Assembly (NCBI GenBank): GCA_963853835.1
Contig: OY970823.1
Span: 62,691,845 to 62,755,844 of the forward strand
Origin: Calendula officinalis
Lineage: Eukaryota; Streptophyta; Magnoliopsida; Asterales; Asteraceae
Length of the DNA: 64,000 nucleotides
Direction of reading: 5' to 3'
The position numbers and the translations under genes were made by a program. Below the pieces are notes generated by a model. It searched no databases. It saw only the letters and a program-made list of their open reading frames with translations, and was not told the origin of the DNA. Shown in pieces: positions 24,590-34,577 of the stretch (its first letter is position 1; each line of letters starts with the position of its first letter).

Positions 24590-24590
<1 letters not shown>
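22452..24590. other. Intergenic, AT-rich
   Basis: No gene recognised. It contains one short dispersed inverted-repeat element at 23913-24015 (listed separately). The remainder has only short ORFs. Confidence 0.5.
23913..24015 (+). repeat. Short dispersed element, copy 1 (about 103 bp)
   Basis: Begins agggctgtca and ends cttcttaatgaca. The segment is repeated in inverted orientation at 42825-42936 with high similarity through the central gattaaaaaa and aaaattcaggggattgtc blocks. It behaves like a small non-autonomous inverted-repeat transposon. Confidence 0.6.
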
Positions 24591-24639
<49 letters not shown>

Positions 24640-24848
24640 GTAAAGGAGGACGGCACCTCCAGCAAATTTTATTAATAAAAAGAATTAATACAATATCAGG
24701 CTGGGGACTCCCCACCTATAAAAACAGAAACAGTCCGCGGGACAGGCCCCGGGTACTGAACAACCTAAACAGGATAAACATGAAAAAACATAACAAACAA
24801 AACAACACATACAACAAAACCTAGCCCGAAACAAACCTGGTATCCGAG

Positions 24849-26585
24849 TCACGGCGGGTGCTGAGTAGCTTTGTCTTCATTCTTCATCGGCAGCCTCCAA
24901 ATAGTTTTAGCTTCACTGACATTGGTGGAGGGCTTGAACTTTAAACTCAAGAGACAAGCACGAACATCATCGGTGATAGTCTTCACAATAGTCTCGTAGG
25001 GTCTTCTCTTGTTCTTGAAGATCCTGTTATTTCTCTCAATCCAGATGTGATAGACCGTACCTGCAAGCATTAAACGCCTAATAATGGACCAAGCGAACTT
25101 GCCCTTGCAAGCCCGCTTGAACATAGCAATAATATCAATCCAGGTGTCAGGGACCAATCCGACCATCCTGATATTAATCAGGGTCTGCATCTCGTGCCAG
25201 ATTTTGGAGGAAAAGGGGCAATCGAAAAAAAGATGGTGGATGGAGTCCGAGCAATCCTGACAGAAGCTGCAACACAGGTTTTGGTTGGCCTCCCAAACTC
25301 GAATCTTGTCATGAGTTTTGAGGCGGTCCTTCAAGGTCACCCAGAGAATAAAAGCATGACAGGGGATGTTTTGGGAAAACCACACAAGGTGGTGCCAGTC
25401 AACGACCAGCTCATCCGGCCTAAGGCTAAGCCAGACTTCCCGAACAGAGAAGGGGACGAGGAGACCCGATTTATTACACCAGAAGAGTTTATCGGGGGAG
25501 AGCGGAGAAAGAAAAGGAGGAGGATGATTACTGAGAGGCCCCATCGGTTCACACCAAAGGTGAGGGCGAACCCAGTTACAGCAGAGACAATGTCCCCGAC
25601 AGTGGCGTCAGACCGTTAGTAGAGAACCCCGCCGCATGGATAACACGGGGGGGGGGGGGGGTAAGAAAACGAGACAGGGGACCCGCAGGATTCCAATTAT
25701 CATACCAGGCAGAAGCCAGACTACCATCACCAATCTTAGTGACAATGAAATCTCTGATCTTATCGCGCATACCGAGCATGCTGCGCCAGCCCCTTCCAAT
25801 GCTGCTCCGGGCAGGGGCAACCCAGAAATTACGACCAACCAGACGATAAGAATGAATTCATTTAACCCAAAGCGAGTCCTTGCTGGTCAGCAACCTCCAG
25901 GTATGGGAAGCCATGAGAGCAATATTCCAAGTGGAGAGACTCTTAATGCCAAGCCCACTTTGGGACTTGGGTAGACAGACAGTCTTCCAAGAAACTTTTG
26001 CCTTGCCTCTCTTCAACTCCCCATGGCACCACAGAAAACCACGCATGGATTCTCAATCTCCTTACTTATGGACTTCGGCAGAATGAAGATGGACGCCCAA
26101 TAAACCTGCATAGAAGAAAGCACAGAAAGGATGAGCTGCAACCTGCCGGCAAAGGAGATGGGTTTGTTCTTCCAATCCTCAAGCTCAGATTTAACCTTAT
26201 CAATCATGCACTTGCAGTCTCGACGAGAAAGGCGAGACGAGATTAGGGGCACACCAAGGTACCTGACAGGGACGGACCCCCCAGGGAATCGGACAATCTG
26301 GTTAATAGCACTCCTGTCCCTCTCGCGAACATTACAATAGAAGACCTCACTCTTGGCCTCACTGGGATGAAGCCCAGAGACACCCGAGAACTCAGCCAGT
26401 GAATCATGGATGACACGGACCGAATCACTATCAGCGTGGCAAAAAAGAAAAAGATCATCAGCAAAACATAGGTGGGTAATACCCTGCTTCTCACACTGCC
26501 TGTGATAGGTGAAAGTCCCGGTCTCAGCAACCCTTCTTTTGATGATAAGGTTGAGGACCTCAATGACCAGGGTAAAAAGATACAT
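24849..26585 (-). pseudogene. LINE reverse transcriptase ORF2 remnant
   Basis: Three partial frames together span the C-terminal half of a plant L1-type ORF2. The first carries the catalytic box FADDLFLF, followed by the typical segment around VRYLGVPLISSRL. The second holds GFLWCHG and the W-rich connection typical of this clade, and is interrupted by a stop at 25860-25858. The third is a zinc-binding reverse transcriptase region (PF13966-like). No frame is intact and no promoter is visible, so it is non-functional. Confidence 0.85.
25647..25661. repeat. G15 homopolymer inside the LINE
   Basis: Fifteen consecutive G on plus (C on the LINE sense strand, coding Pro). It is prone to slippage and coincides with a frame change in the ORF2 remnant. 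It could also hide a sequencing length error. Confidence 0.9.
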
Positions 26586-26659
26586 AGAGAGGGGATCGCC
26601 CTGCCTGTGATAGGTGAAAGTCCCGGTCTCAGCAACCCTTTTTTTATTTTTTTATTTTT

Positions 26660-28441
26660 TTATATTTGGGTTGAGGTTTAGACTTGAAAGTTACAACATT
26701 ACTATAGGAATGCATTCCTCTTTTATAACTCATCGAAAGTCGATTATACCATGTTCTCAGGGGAGGACCTAGAATGTAGTATGGGTTTGCCTGTACAATC
26801 ATTATATTTTTTTCTAATAGTTTATTTTTTATGGGTTCAAAAGAAGTGTTATAAACATGATAAATTATGGAGACCGAGTAATTTTGATGCGGATGTTAAA
26901 AACATATTATAAAAACAAAAATGTATTTAACATTGGTTTAACTTAGCATCATATCTAAAGATCTAAGAGTTTTTTTAATTTTTTTTAAAGTTATTTACCT
27001 AAAATCTAACATGTAAGTTATTAAAGAAAGTAAGTCAACAAATTTAACAACTATGCACAATGCACTTGATTCTGGTATCTCTGTTTTTTTAAAGATTTTC
27101 TTGTTTATAGCTGATTCATCTAGGGCTTTTGAATTTTGATCGTGATATAAACAATCTAATTATTTGCGAAATTGTTCCCAAACTTTTATCTAACCATCTG
27201 GTAGTATTTACCTAAGTAATAAATCGAACTCGTAAACTTTAAAGTATAAACACACTTACTATTCGGTTATCATCAAAAAATTTATTGTTGAAATTACTTA
27301 AAGTAGCTAACATAGAGATTTAATTCTATGTACAAATGTTTGTATAAGGCCCAAGATGGCTTTACACGTGTCTCTGAAAATACGGTGGTTAGCAAACCCG
27401 GATTCAAGCGTGTGAAGTGGGGCTAGTCTCACTATGGCGGGAGACATAAAATCTCACAAGATATACTTTCAATGGGTCTTTCGATCTATAAGTTTGGAGA
27501 GTATCTTGCTCAATCCCCACCCCCACCGTTATTATATGTCCATTTGGTCCTACTTTAACACATTTATAAATAAAATTTTAATATTGATAGCTTAGTCTTT
27601 TTCATAATTACGATATGGACATGTTAGGTATTCAAAATTCATGTTTGTAAACAATTCGTTGAGTTCACTTTGTAACGATTATCAAGCTTTATAACTCGTT
27701 GAGTTCAGTTTGTAACGATTATCAATCTGAAAGCTAAGGTTTCATTTGATATGTTCATGACGATATACAATGTATGTCACCAATGAATGTTTTGGGTATA
27801 TTATAGAGATAATATTGCTTCATGCTATATATTTCTGTTATTTTCAATTGATTTGATCAATATAAGTATTCAAATAAAAGAACGAGATTTGAATATAGAA
27901 TTAGTTAATTATACATGAGATTCATTTTATGGGTACGAGAATAAAATAAGAATATTAGTAGGAAAACAATACAATTTTCAATCTATAATAGTCATAGCTC
28001 TTGTTATTTTGTATAAGCTTTAATTAAATGTTGCATTTATATTGAATATGACAAGACACATTCATACTATAACATCATCTATATAGATCATAGATGTGAT
28101 AAAAGTATAAAACTAACTTCTAAGTTTTTTTGTTTTAAATGGTATTAAAAAAACAAGCCAAGGAAAGGGCTTCGGGCTAACCAGCACCCGAACTTCGACA
28201 AGCCATAATAGAATATAATAAGTTAGCTTGTCACTAGCTTAAGTTTTGTATCTTTTAGTTTATCAAAGTCACTTTGATTAAAACTAATATTTTTTCTAAA
28301 GATCATTAAAATCAGTCGTTTATATAGTAGATAACCATAGCTACGCGTTTTTAGAAAAATTCAAGTCCAATCAAGTTTGATATTCTTAAAATATTGATGC
28401 TAAGTATGTGTATTTTTTATATGTCTTAGAAGTATATAGGG
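26660..28441. other. Intergenic, AT-rich
   Basis: No gene seen. It contains a two-copy 40-bp tandem repeat at 27656-27735. A moderately GC-richer block lies at 27340-27530 without coding features. Confidence 0.5.
27656..27735. repeat. Two-copy 40-bp tandem repeat
   Basis: tcgttgagttcactttgtaa at 27656 recurs at 27696 with one mismatch early in the unit (ttcact versus ttcagt), and the following taacgattatcaa is conserved. Confidence 0.75.
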
Positions 28442-29052
28442 TGATGTCCTAATTTATATCCCGCAACAAATATTAGTGTAATCAAATAATCAGAATGAAT
28501 AAAAGATTGAACCTAACCTGAAAGTCGACGTGTAGAACAGAAGAAACTGCACGGAATGAATTCCTGTCCTTTAAGGTTTATACGTGCTTATACGCTGCAA
28601 GCCTCAAACGTATACACCCAGGATTTGATGCAGTTTTTATGGTATGTTTCTACAGCAACGAAACACCGCACAACACGAAGATGATTACTCGGAAACAGGA
28701 AGAACAGAAGCAGCTAGAGGGAGAGAGTTTTCTGTGATTTCTGGTGTGTTCAACAACACTGTATTAGCGTCCATTATATATGCTGTGATATCAAAACGTT
28801 CGTAATCATTAACAACCTTTAAAACTGTATTGATGATGGTCAAAAAACAGTGCGCCTAAATCGCGCCGTTTCGCATCATCGGTCTCGGCTCGGCGCGTGT
28901 GTGGGTCTAGTCTTTAATCCTCCACTAAAGCTTCTGAAAGCTTAAGGAATTAAAAGCCTTATAAACCCATTAATTGTTCTTTCCCCCACCAATGTGGGAA
29001 TTTACCAACTTGCAGGTATTAATGAATATAAATATTAATTATATTTCCAACA
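28442..29052 (-). mobile_element. Solo LTR (611 bp), copia-like, target duplication taggg
   Basis: On minus it begins TGTTGGAAATATAATT and ends in CA. The 5-bp duplication taggg flanks it exactly (28437-28441 and 29053-29057). A TATA-like stretch (catatataatgg on minus, near 28780) lies mid-element, as expected for the U3/R border. No internal region is present on either side, so the element was reduced by recombination between its two LTRs. Assignment to copia rests on the terminal style only. Confidence 0.75.
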
Positions 29053-29057
29053 TAGGG

Positions 29058-29314
29058 TAGCTGAATTTTTTCTCATAATTTACACGACATGCATGTTCAA
29101 ACATTATCTAACTATCTTATTAATGTTAAATGGAGAATGAATTGAACTCATGATACAAATCCAATGAATATTTTGTAGGAATATACACAATAGCATGTGC
29201 AAAAGCTTCCAAAAGATAACGATATTATGAAAACGACATAACATGAAACTTGAGATACGTTATATCAAACATGTTATCTATGTAATTATGTATGTATAAA
29301 TGTATTGTCAAATA
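29058..29314. other. Intergenic spacer
   Basis: AT-rich spacer between solo LTR and MITE; nothing recognised. Confidence 0.4.
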
Positions 29315-29627
29315 CTTCCTCCGATTCAAAATAAGTGATACACTTTCCTTTTTGGGGTGTATCAAAATAAGTGATACACTTTGAAATATTACCTTATTTG
29401 GCAAAAAGTAGTGGGACCCACACCCACTAACTATCTACTTTAACAAAGTGAAAAGACCCCTCTACCCTTACTTTTACTTCTAAACATCATTAACTCCACT
29501 TTATTCAAAAAATGTGGGACCCATTTCCCACTAACTATCTAATTAATCTAATTTAATCATCATTATGAATATTTGCCTCAAAATACGTGAAATCCAAAGT
29601 GTATCACTTATTTTGAATCGGAGGAAG
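29315..29627. mobile_element. Stowaway-like MITE (313 bp), best preserved copy
   Basis: The terminal inverted repeats cttcctccgattcaaaataa and the reverse complement of ttttgaatcggaggaag are nearly perfect over at least 17 bases. TA flanks both ends. Each end carries a second copy of the aaataagtgatacact block. Terminal sequence and TA duplication fit the Stowaway group of Tc1/mariner MITEs. Confidence 0.88.
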
Positions 29628-29639
29628 TATAAGTTTTCT

Positions 29640-32600
29640 ATATACGTTGATAAATGATTATACATACATGATAACAAGAAGACAAAAGAAATAAATATTT
29701 AAAAAAGTACGAGCATTAAAAAACTTGTTAAGAGTATTAATAATTTAAGTAGAGAAAATAAGCAATTTTGTTTTATTGCATGTGCAAACGATATGAAAAT
29801 TTGGGGTTTGTTATGGTTGCCGCAAATCAAGGGTTTCAATCTCCATCATCTCCATTTCCGGCCAATCACGGTGGCACACGCCATGTGCACTTTCTCCCCC
29901 GCCGCCCTACGAAACAAACCCATCTCTTTTTGTCTTCCATTTTACAATTGTCATTTTTCAATTAAATTTATACAATTATACTCCATATTTGCTTGTACAG
30001 TTGTATAGAATACATATACAAACTAAGTGGTTATATGAATGAATGTGTTTGAATGTATTTCCTAATTGTATGTGGCTATGGTTCGTGTCCTACTATGGTA
30101 TCGGTGGATTATATCATAGATTTATGAGGAACTTAGACATGACCGGTTGAATCAATTTTATGGATCTTCGGTATTATTTTAAAAATTGATCATCCGAAAT
30201 AATTTTCTTTCCAAAATAACTAAACAATTTCCACCAAATTAAAGATGCCGCCTCAATCCCCAAAAAATGTCCGGACTGGACTCTATAGCCCGCATATTTT
30301 CAATATTCCGTTGGACTTACCTTGATTCAAATTAGTTTGCACATATGTATACATGAACTGGTTTTTTTAAAAGTGGACCCTCAAATTTTGTGGAACCCTG
30401 GACGCCCATCCTTGTTGCTCAAGCTTAGGAACAACCCTGAACTTAGATAATTTACCTTTTCTAATTATAAAAAAAACATATACAAATATACAATTAACCA
30501 TCTTTAATAGCTCTATCTTGAACAAATGATCACCAATGGTTCTTTTCCTTAAATAAAACCCGATGGTGGCCTGATGGTGTTCACCTCATTAAAAGAACAC
30601 ATTTCCACTCATTAATAAAATTCCTTTTTTTCGTTTTACATTTTTGTGATAAAGGTTTGGACCACTCTGTTCGCGTGACTATTCTTCGTCATGTAGGTGT
30701 CAGTTATAGACTTATAGTTACTTCATCATCCTTATTGTATTTATACAAAACACAGATTTGCTAACCACAGGGCAATAGAAAAGGTATAGAAAAGGTTAGT
30801 TAATTAGTTAATGTACAAATATTATAGCATAATTATCATTGAGTAGTTAGTGATTTATATTTTCTTTTTGAACCACACCTATTATACCTCACTTGTCTCA
30901 ATCGGAGCTTGAACCTATGACTTTTAGGTACATAGGCAACACTATGTATAGTTATACATCAATACTACTAGGCTACAAACATTAGATGGTTAATGATTTA
31001 CACAGATGTTGTTTTTTTATATAACGTTGAGCATATAACTTTTTTTAAAACATGGGCAATGATTACTATTTATTCATATGTTTTAAATAAAACATTATAT
31101 TCCAATTTCTTTTCCAAGACATGTCATACTTTCAAAAACAAATTTTTTACCCATAATGTTTTGTTGTAGTCTTGACTTTTACTGATCCTTTTGACCTACT
31201 CTTAACATAAAGCATTAATTTGCATGGTTTGATATACACTAAACTTTATTGTATAAAACAAATTAAAATTCGTTATAAACTTTGAAATGGTTATGTCTTG
31301 GAATAAAATATAGTGTATTTCTTAAAGAGAAAATGTTAAATCCTCCAACTTACATTGCTAAATTTGCTTATGCAAGGAACGATTCGGTTTAGTAGTTAAT
31401 GTTCCACAACGTCCTTATTCAATTTGTCTATTTCAATAAATCTAATTATTCTTTCTAAAATGAAAATTATAATAGTATTTTAATTCTAAAATCTTAATGG
31501 TTCTTTTCACTTGTCACTATCCTTGCGTCGGATAAAATTTTAAAGTAATATTAAATAGCTTACTTTTATTAATTCTCTAATATATTAACTACATTCTAAT
31601 AAAAACCAAACAAAGATAAATTGTACACAAAAGTTAAAGTCGTTAATTAGAAGGAATATTAGTACCGGGCGTTAACGAAAGTGCTTTGTCAACTGCTTTT
31701 TTCTCTATTATATGGGCTATTTAGAATTAGAGAAATAAATAATCTAAAATTCTGTGCAAACAAGAAATGAAAACTGAACTAAAACGATTACTACAATTGA
31801 GGTGAAAACTAAACAAACTGGTTTAAATGTATTTCTGGAGCAGAAAAAGAAATACAGTTTGTTAATGACAATTTTTAGGCTTGTTTTTAAGGGGTGGTTG
31901 AAAATATAAAACATCTTTATTTTTATTAATAGTGCATAACCTAAAATGTAGGGGGTTAATTATTGATTATTGTACAAGTTTTTTATTCATGTTTTGACAT
32001 CTTATTAACAACGTCTGTTATTATATTTTCTTTATTTTAATATATGATCTGTATAATGTTGAAATTGTCCCAAACTTAATTATAATGTATTAATCATATG
32101 AAACATATAAAAAGCCATTGTTTATACGTACCGACATAGGGATATGAACAGGAAGAGCAGGCAAAATTGCATAGAGCCCACAACCTTCCATGCTGTTTTG
32201 TAATATTGCAATATTGCATACATGCTTAAAGGTAAAAGAATAAAAAATAAAGTATTTAAAAAGCATAATGATATTTTAAAATTTTACGGGTTAACATCAA
32301 ATATTGATTGGGAAAGGTTTGTCATTTTCCAAATTTGGTTTAGATACATCCAAATTCCAATTGGAGCCCTCTTAATTACTTTAAAGTTAATTCGTCCAAA
32401 TTGTTTTGCAGTTGATCGTCTAAATTGAGAGAGAAATTATTTTTTGTGAATTTAACCGTGTATGTAAACCTCACAAAATAAATTTTTATTTTGTTATATT
32501 AAATTGTCCCAATATAATTAGGCCCTAAATTAGCATATGTAATTAATCTTTTGTATTTTTACTTAAAAAAATTAAATGATAGTTATTCATTTAGAAATAC

Positions 32601-32677
32601 TTTAAGCCTACAGTTCCTACAGTCCTTTACGTTAAAAATTTCAACAGAAAACGAACGCTATAATTTTCTAAAACGAA
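29640..32677. other. Intergenic, AT-rich
   Basis: No supported gene. A GC-richer patch at 29800-29940 gives two overlapping short plus ORFs (65 and 71 codons) without any recognisable feature. Confidence 0.45.
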
Positions 32678-32699
32678 CACTACAAGAAAAAACTCAAAT

Positions 32700-33425
32700 A
32701 GCTACGGATAAATTCCGTAGCAAAAACCTGATTTTCCGTAGCTAAACGTGAATAGCTACGGAAAATGCCACGAACCCATTCCGTAGCAAAATTCTTCCTA
32801 GCAAATGACATTTCGTAGCTAATTCCGTAGCTATATTAATGCGTAGCAAATTCCGTAGCTATATTTTGCCGTAGCAAATTCCGTAGCCATATTGTCGTAG
32901 CAAATTCCGTAGCAGTTTCGCCGTAGCAAATTCCGTAGCTGTTTTGGCGTAGCAAATTCCGTAGCCATTTTGGCGTAGCAAATTCCGTAGCCATTTTGAC
33001 GTAGCAAATTCCGTAGCCCTTTTGGCGTAGCAAATTCCGTTGCCTAATTGGCGTAGCAAATTCCGTAGCCACATTGGCGTAGCAAATTCCGTAGCCACAT
33101 TGGCGTAGCAAATTCCGTAGCCACATTGGTGTAGCAAATTCCGTAGCACTTTTGACGTAGCAAATTCCGTAGCACTTTTGGCGTAGCAAATCCCGTAGCC
33201 ATATGGCTGTAGCAAAATCCGTAGCACTTTTGTCGTAGCAAATTCCGTAGCCATTTTGGTGTAGCAAATTCCGTTGCCAATATGTCGTGGCAAATTCCGT
33301 TGCCATATTGTCGTAGCAAACTCCGTTGCCATATTTTCGTAGCAAATTCCATAATAATTTTGTCGTAGCAAAACGTTTTCATTTTATCATAGCAAATATC
33401 GTAGTAATATTGTCGCAACATTATA
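32700..33425. repeat. Left subterminal array of a 26-bp unit
   Basis: From about 32845 the unit gtagcaaattccgtagccat plus ttggc repeats about twenty times with a 26-base period and a few substitutions. Each unit holds two TAGC motifs. All copies point the same way. In CACTA elements such subterminal repeats are bound by the TNPA-type protein. Confidence 0.9.
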
Positions 33426-33547
33426 ATAAATCGCATTTACTAAAATTTCAAAACCAAATTAAAACAAACAATCCTTGTTACATAAAAAAAATCTAATTCA
33501 TTAAACAAAAGTGAAATTAAAATAAATCAATACTTAACAAATAATGA

Positions 33548-34107
33548 TTATCCGGTTTTTGCAAGCGTATTGACTTGTTCTTTAAAAGCATTAATAACCG
33601 TCATTGCTTGTGCAAGTTGCTCTTCAAGTTTCGCATTCTTCGCGTCGGCCTCCTCACTTTGCGTCTTCATTTTCTCCTTCATATCTTTAATCTCACTTTG
33701 CGTTTCGGCAAGCTTTTTATGGACATCATCATCCGGGACATAACACGAGTCAATTGATTCCTTAGTTGAAGGAATTGTCTTTCCATAGTTTCCTAATCCA
33801 TACACTCTTCTTTTCCGATCATGTCCTCCAACAACATCGTAAAACAATTGGTCTTCATCAACATCCTCTCCTATTGCTTCCAATTGTTCACATCGGTCTA
33901 TATAGTCATCCTACAAATTTGTTTTAATGTTATAAGGATATTTAACCTATAAAGAACTAAAAATATCATAGTTTAAAACTTTTGTGAAATGAGTCTTACA
34001 TTGATTTTTTTATCCTTCTCATTTGTAAAAGATGTCATATCATGATTCTTAGTGTGTGTGTACAAGAACAAATGACTTCGTGATGGAGCATGTCCCAAAC
34101 TCTTCTT
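33548..34107 (-). pseudogene. Partial second CACTA gene (TNPA/Transposase_24-like C-terminus)
   Basis: Two exons are visible: 34107-34000 and 33910-33548, with an 86-base GT-AG intron. The first carries a KKSLGHAPSRSHLFLYTHTK segment typical of the conserved region of plant Ptta/En/Spm proteins. The second ends in a coiled coil (about 75 residues, KLAETQSEIKDMKEKMKTQS onward). The expected N-terminal part is not found between 34108 and 34577, so the gene looks incomplete, or it could be spliced to the upstream gene. In complete elements this protein binds the subterminal repeats. Confidence 0.6.
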
Positions 34108-34577
34108 CTGCAAAAATACCACCAAAAAAAATGATTAGCAAAAACTCCAATATATTCACGAGCACATTAGCCCCACTAACACTATTTTTTTCGTTTTATT
34201 ATTTCATGTGATTAAAGTTCATTCTTTTAGCTTTCCAGAGACATATTAAACATGGTCATACGATTCTTCTACTATTTGTTATGATTTTTAGAGACTAACA
34301 TGTCCAAACATTCCATTACAGAACCTGGCCCTTTTCCAGCAAATACCGAAATTACAACATTTTTCTAATTTTAATTTATAAATTTAAAAAAAAAATTAAA
34401 AACTGAAAAAAAATAGAAAAAATTAAAATCAATTATTTCTTTTTTAATTTTAAACAAGATCTTGGTTACCAAAATTAATGCTTACCAACATTACAACATT
34501 CTGCCAATTTTAATTTTTAAAATTTAAAAAAAGAATTATAAAAAAATTCAAAAACAATTACCGCTAACCTTAACATG

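Larger units (their letters stand above)
24591..26640 (-). mobile_element. 5'-truncated L1-type LINE with 48-base poly(A) tail
   Basis: The element reads on the minus strand. Its tail is the run of 48 T at 24591-24638 on plus, and it is cut at the 5' side at about 26640. Coding remnants in order: reverse transcriptase palm with FADDLFLF (26585-26013), a connecting region (26046-25576), and a zf-RVT type C-terminal region (25544-24849) with CSFCQDCSDSIHHLFFDC. The frames are broken by a shift near 26040, a TGA at 25860-25858 and a shift or shifts around the C15 run at 25661-25647. The endonuclease ORF is absent. The long uninterrupted poly(A) tail suggests a fairly recent insertion. Confidence 0.9.

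Noticed and set aside
25194..26246. Plus-strand ORFs of 80-140 codons
   Set aside because: Shadows of the LINE reverse transcriptase remnant on the other strand.
29768..30008. Two overlapping plus ORFs (65 and 71 codons)
   Set aside because: No domain, overlapping in different frames, isolated in intergenic DNA.
32836..33436. Three long overlapping minus ORFs (130-170 codons)
   Set aside because: They translate the 26-bp subterminal array of the CACTA element in each frame; no start context, domain or splice structure.
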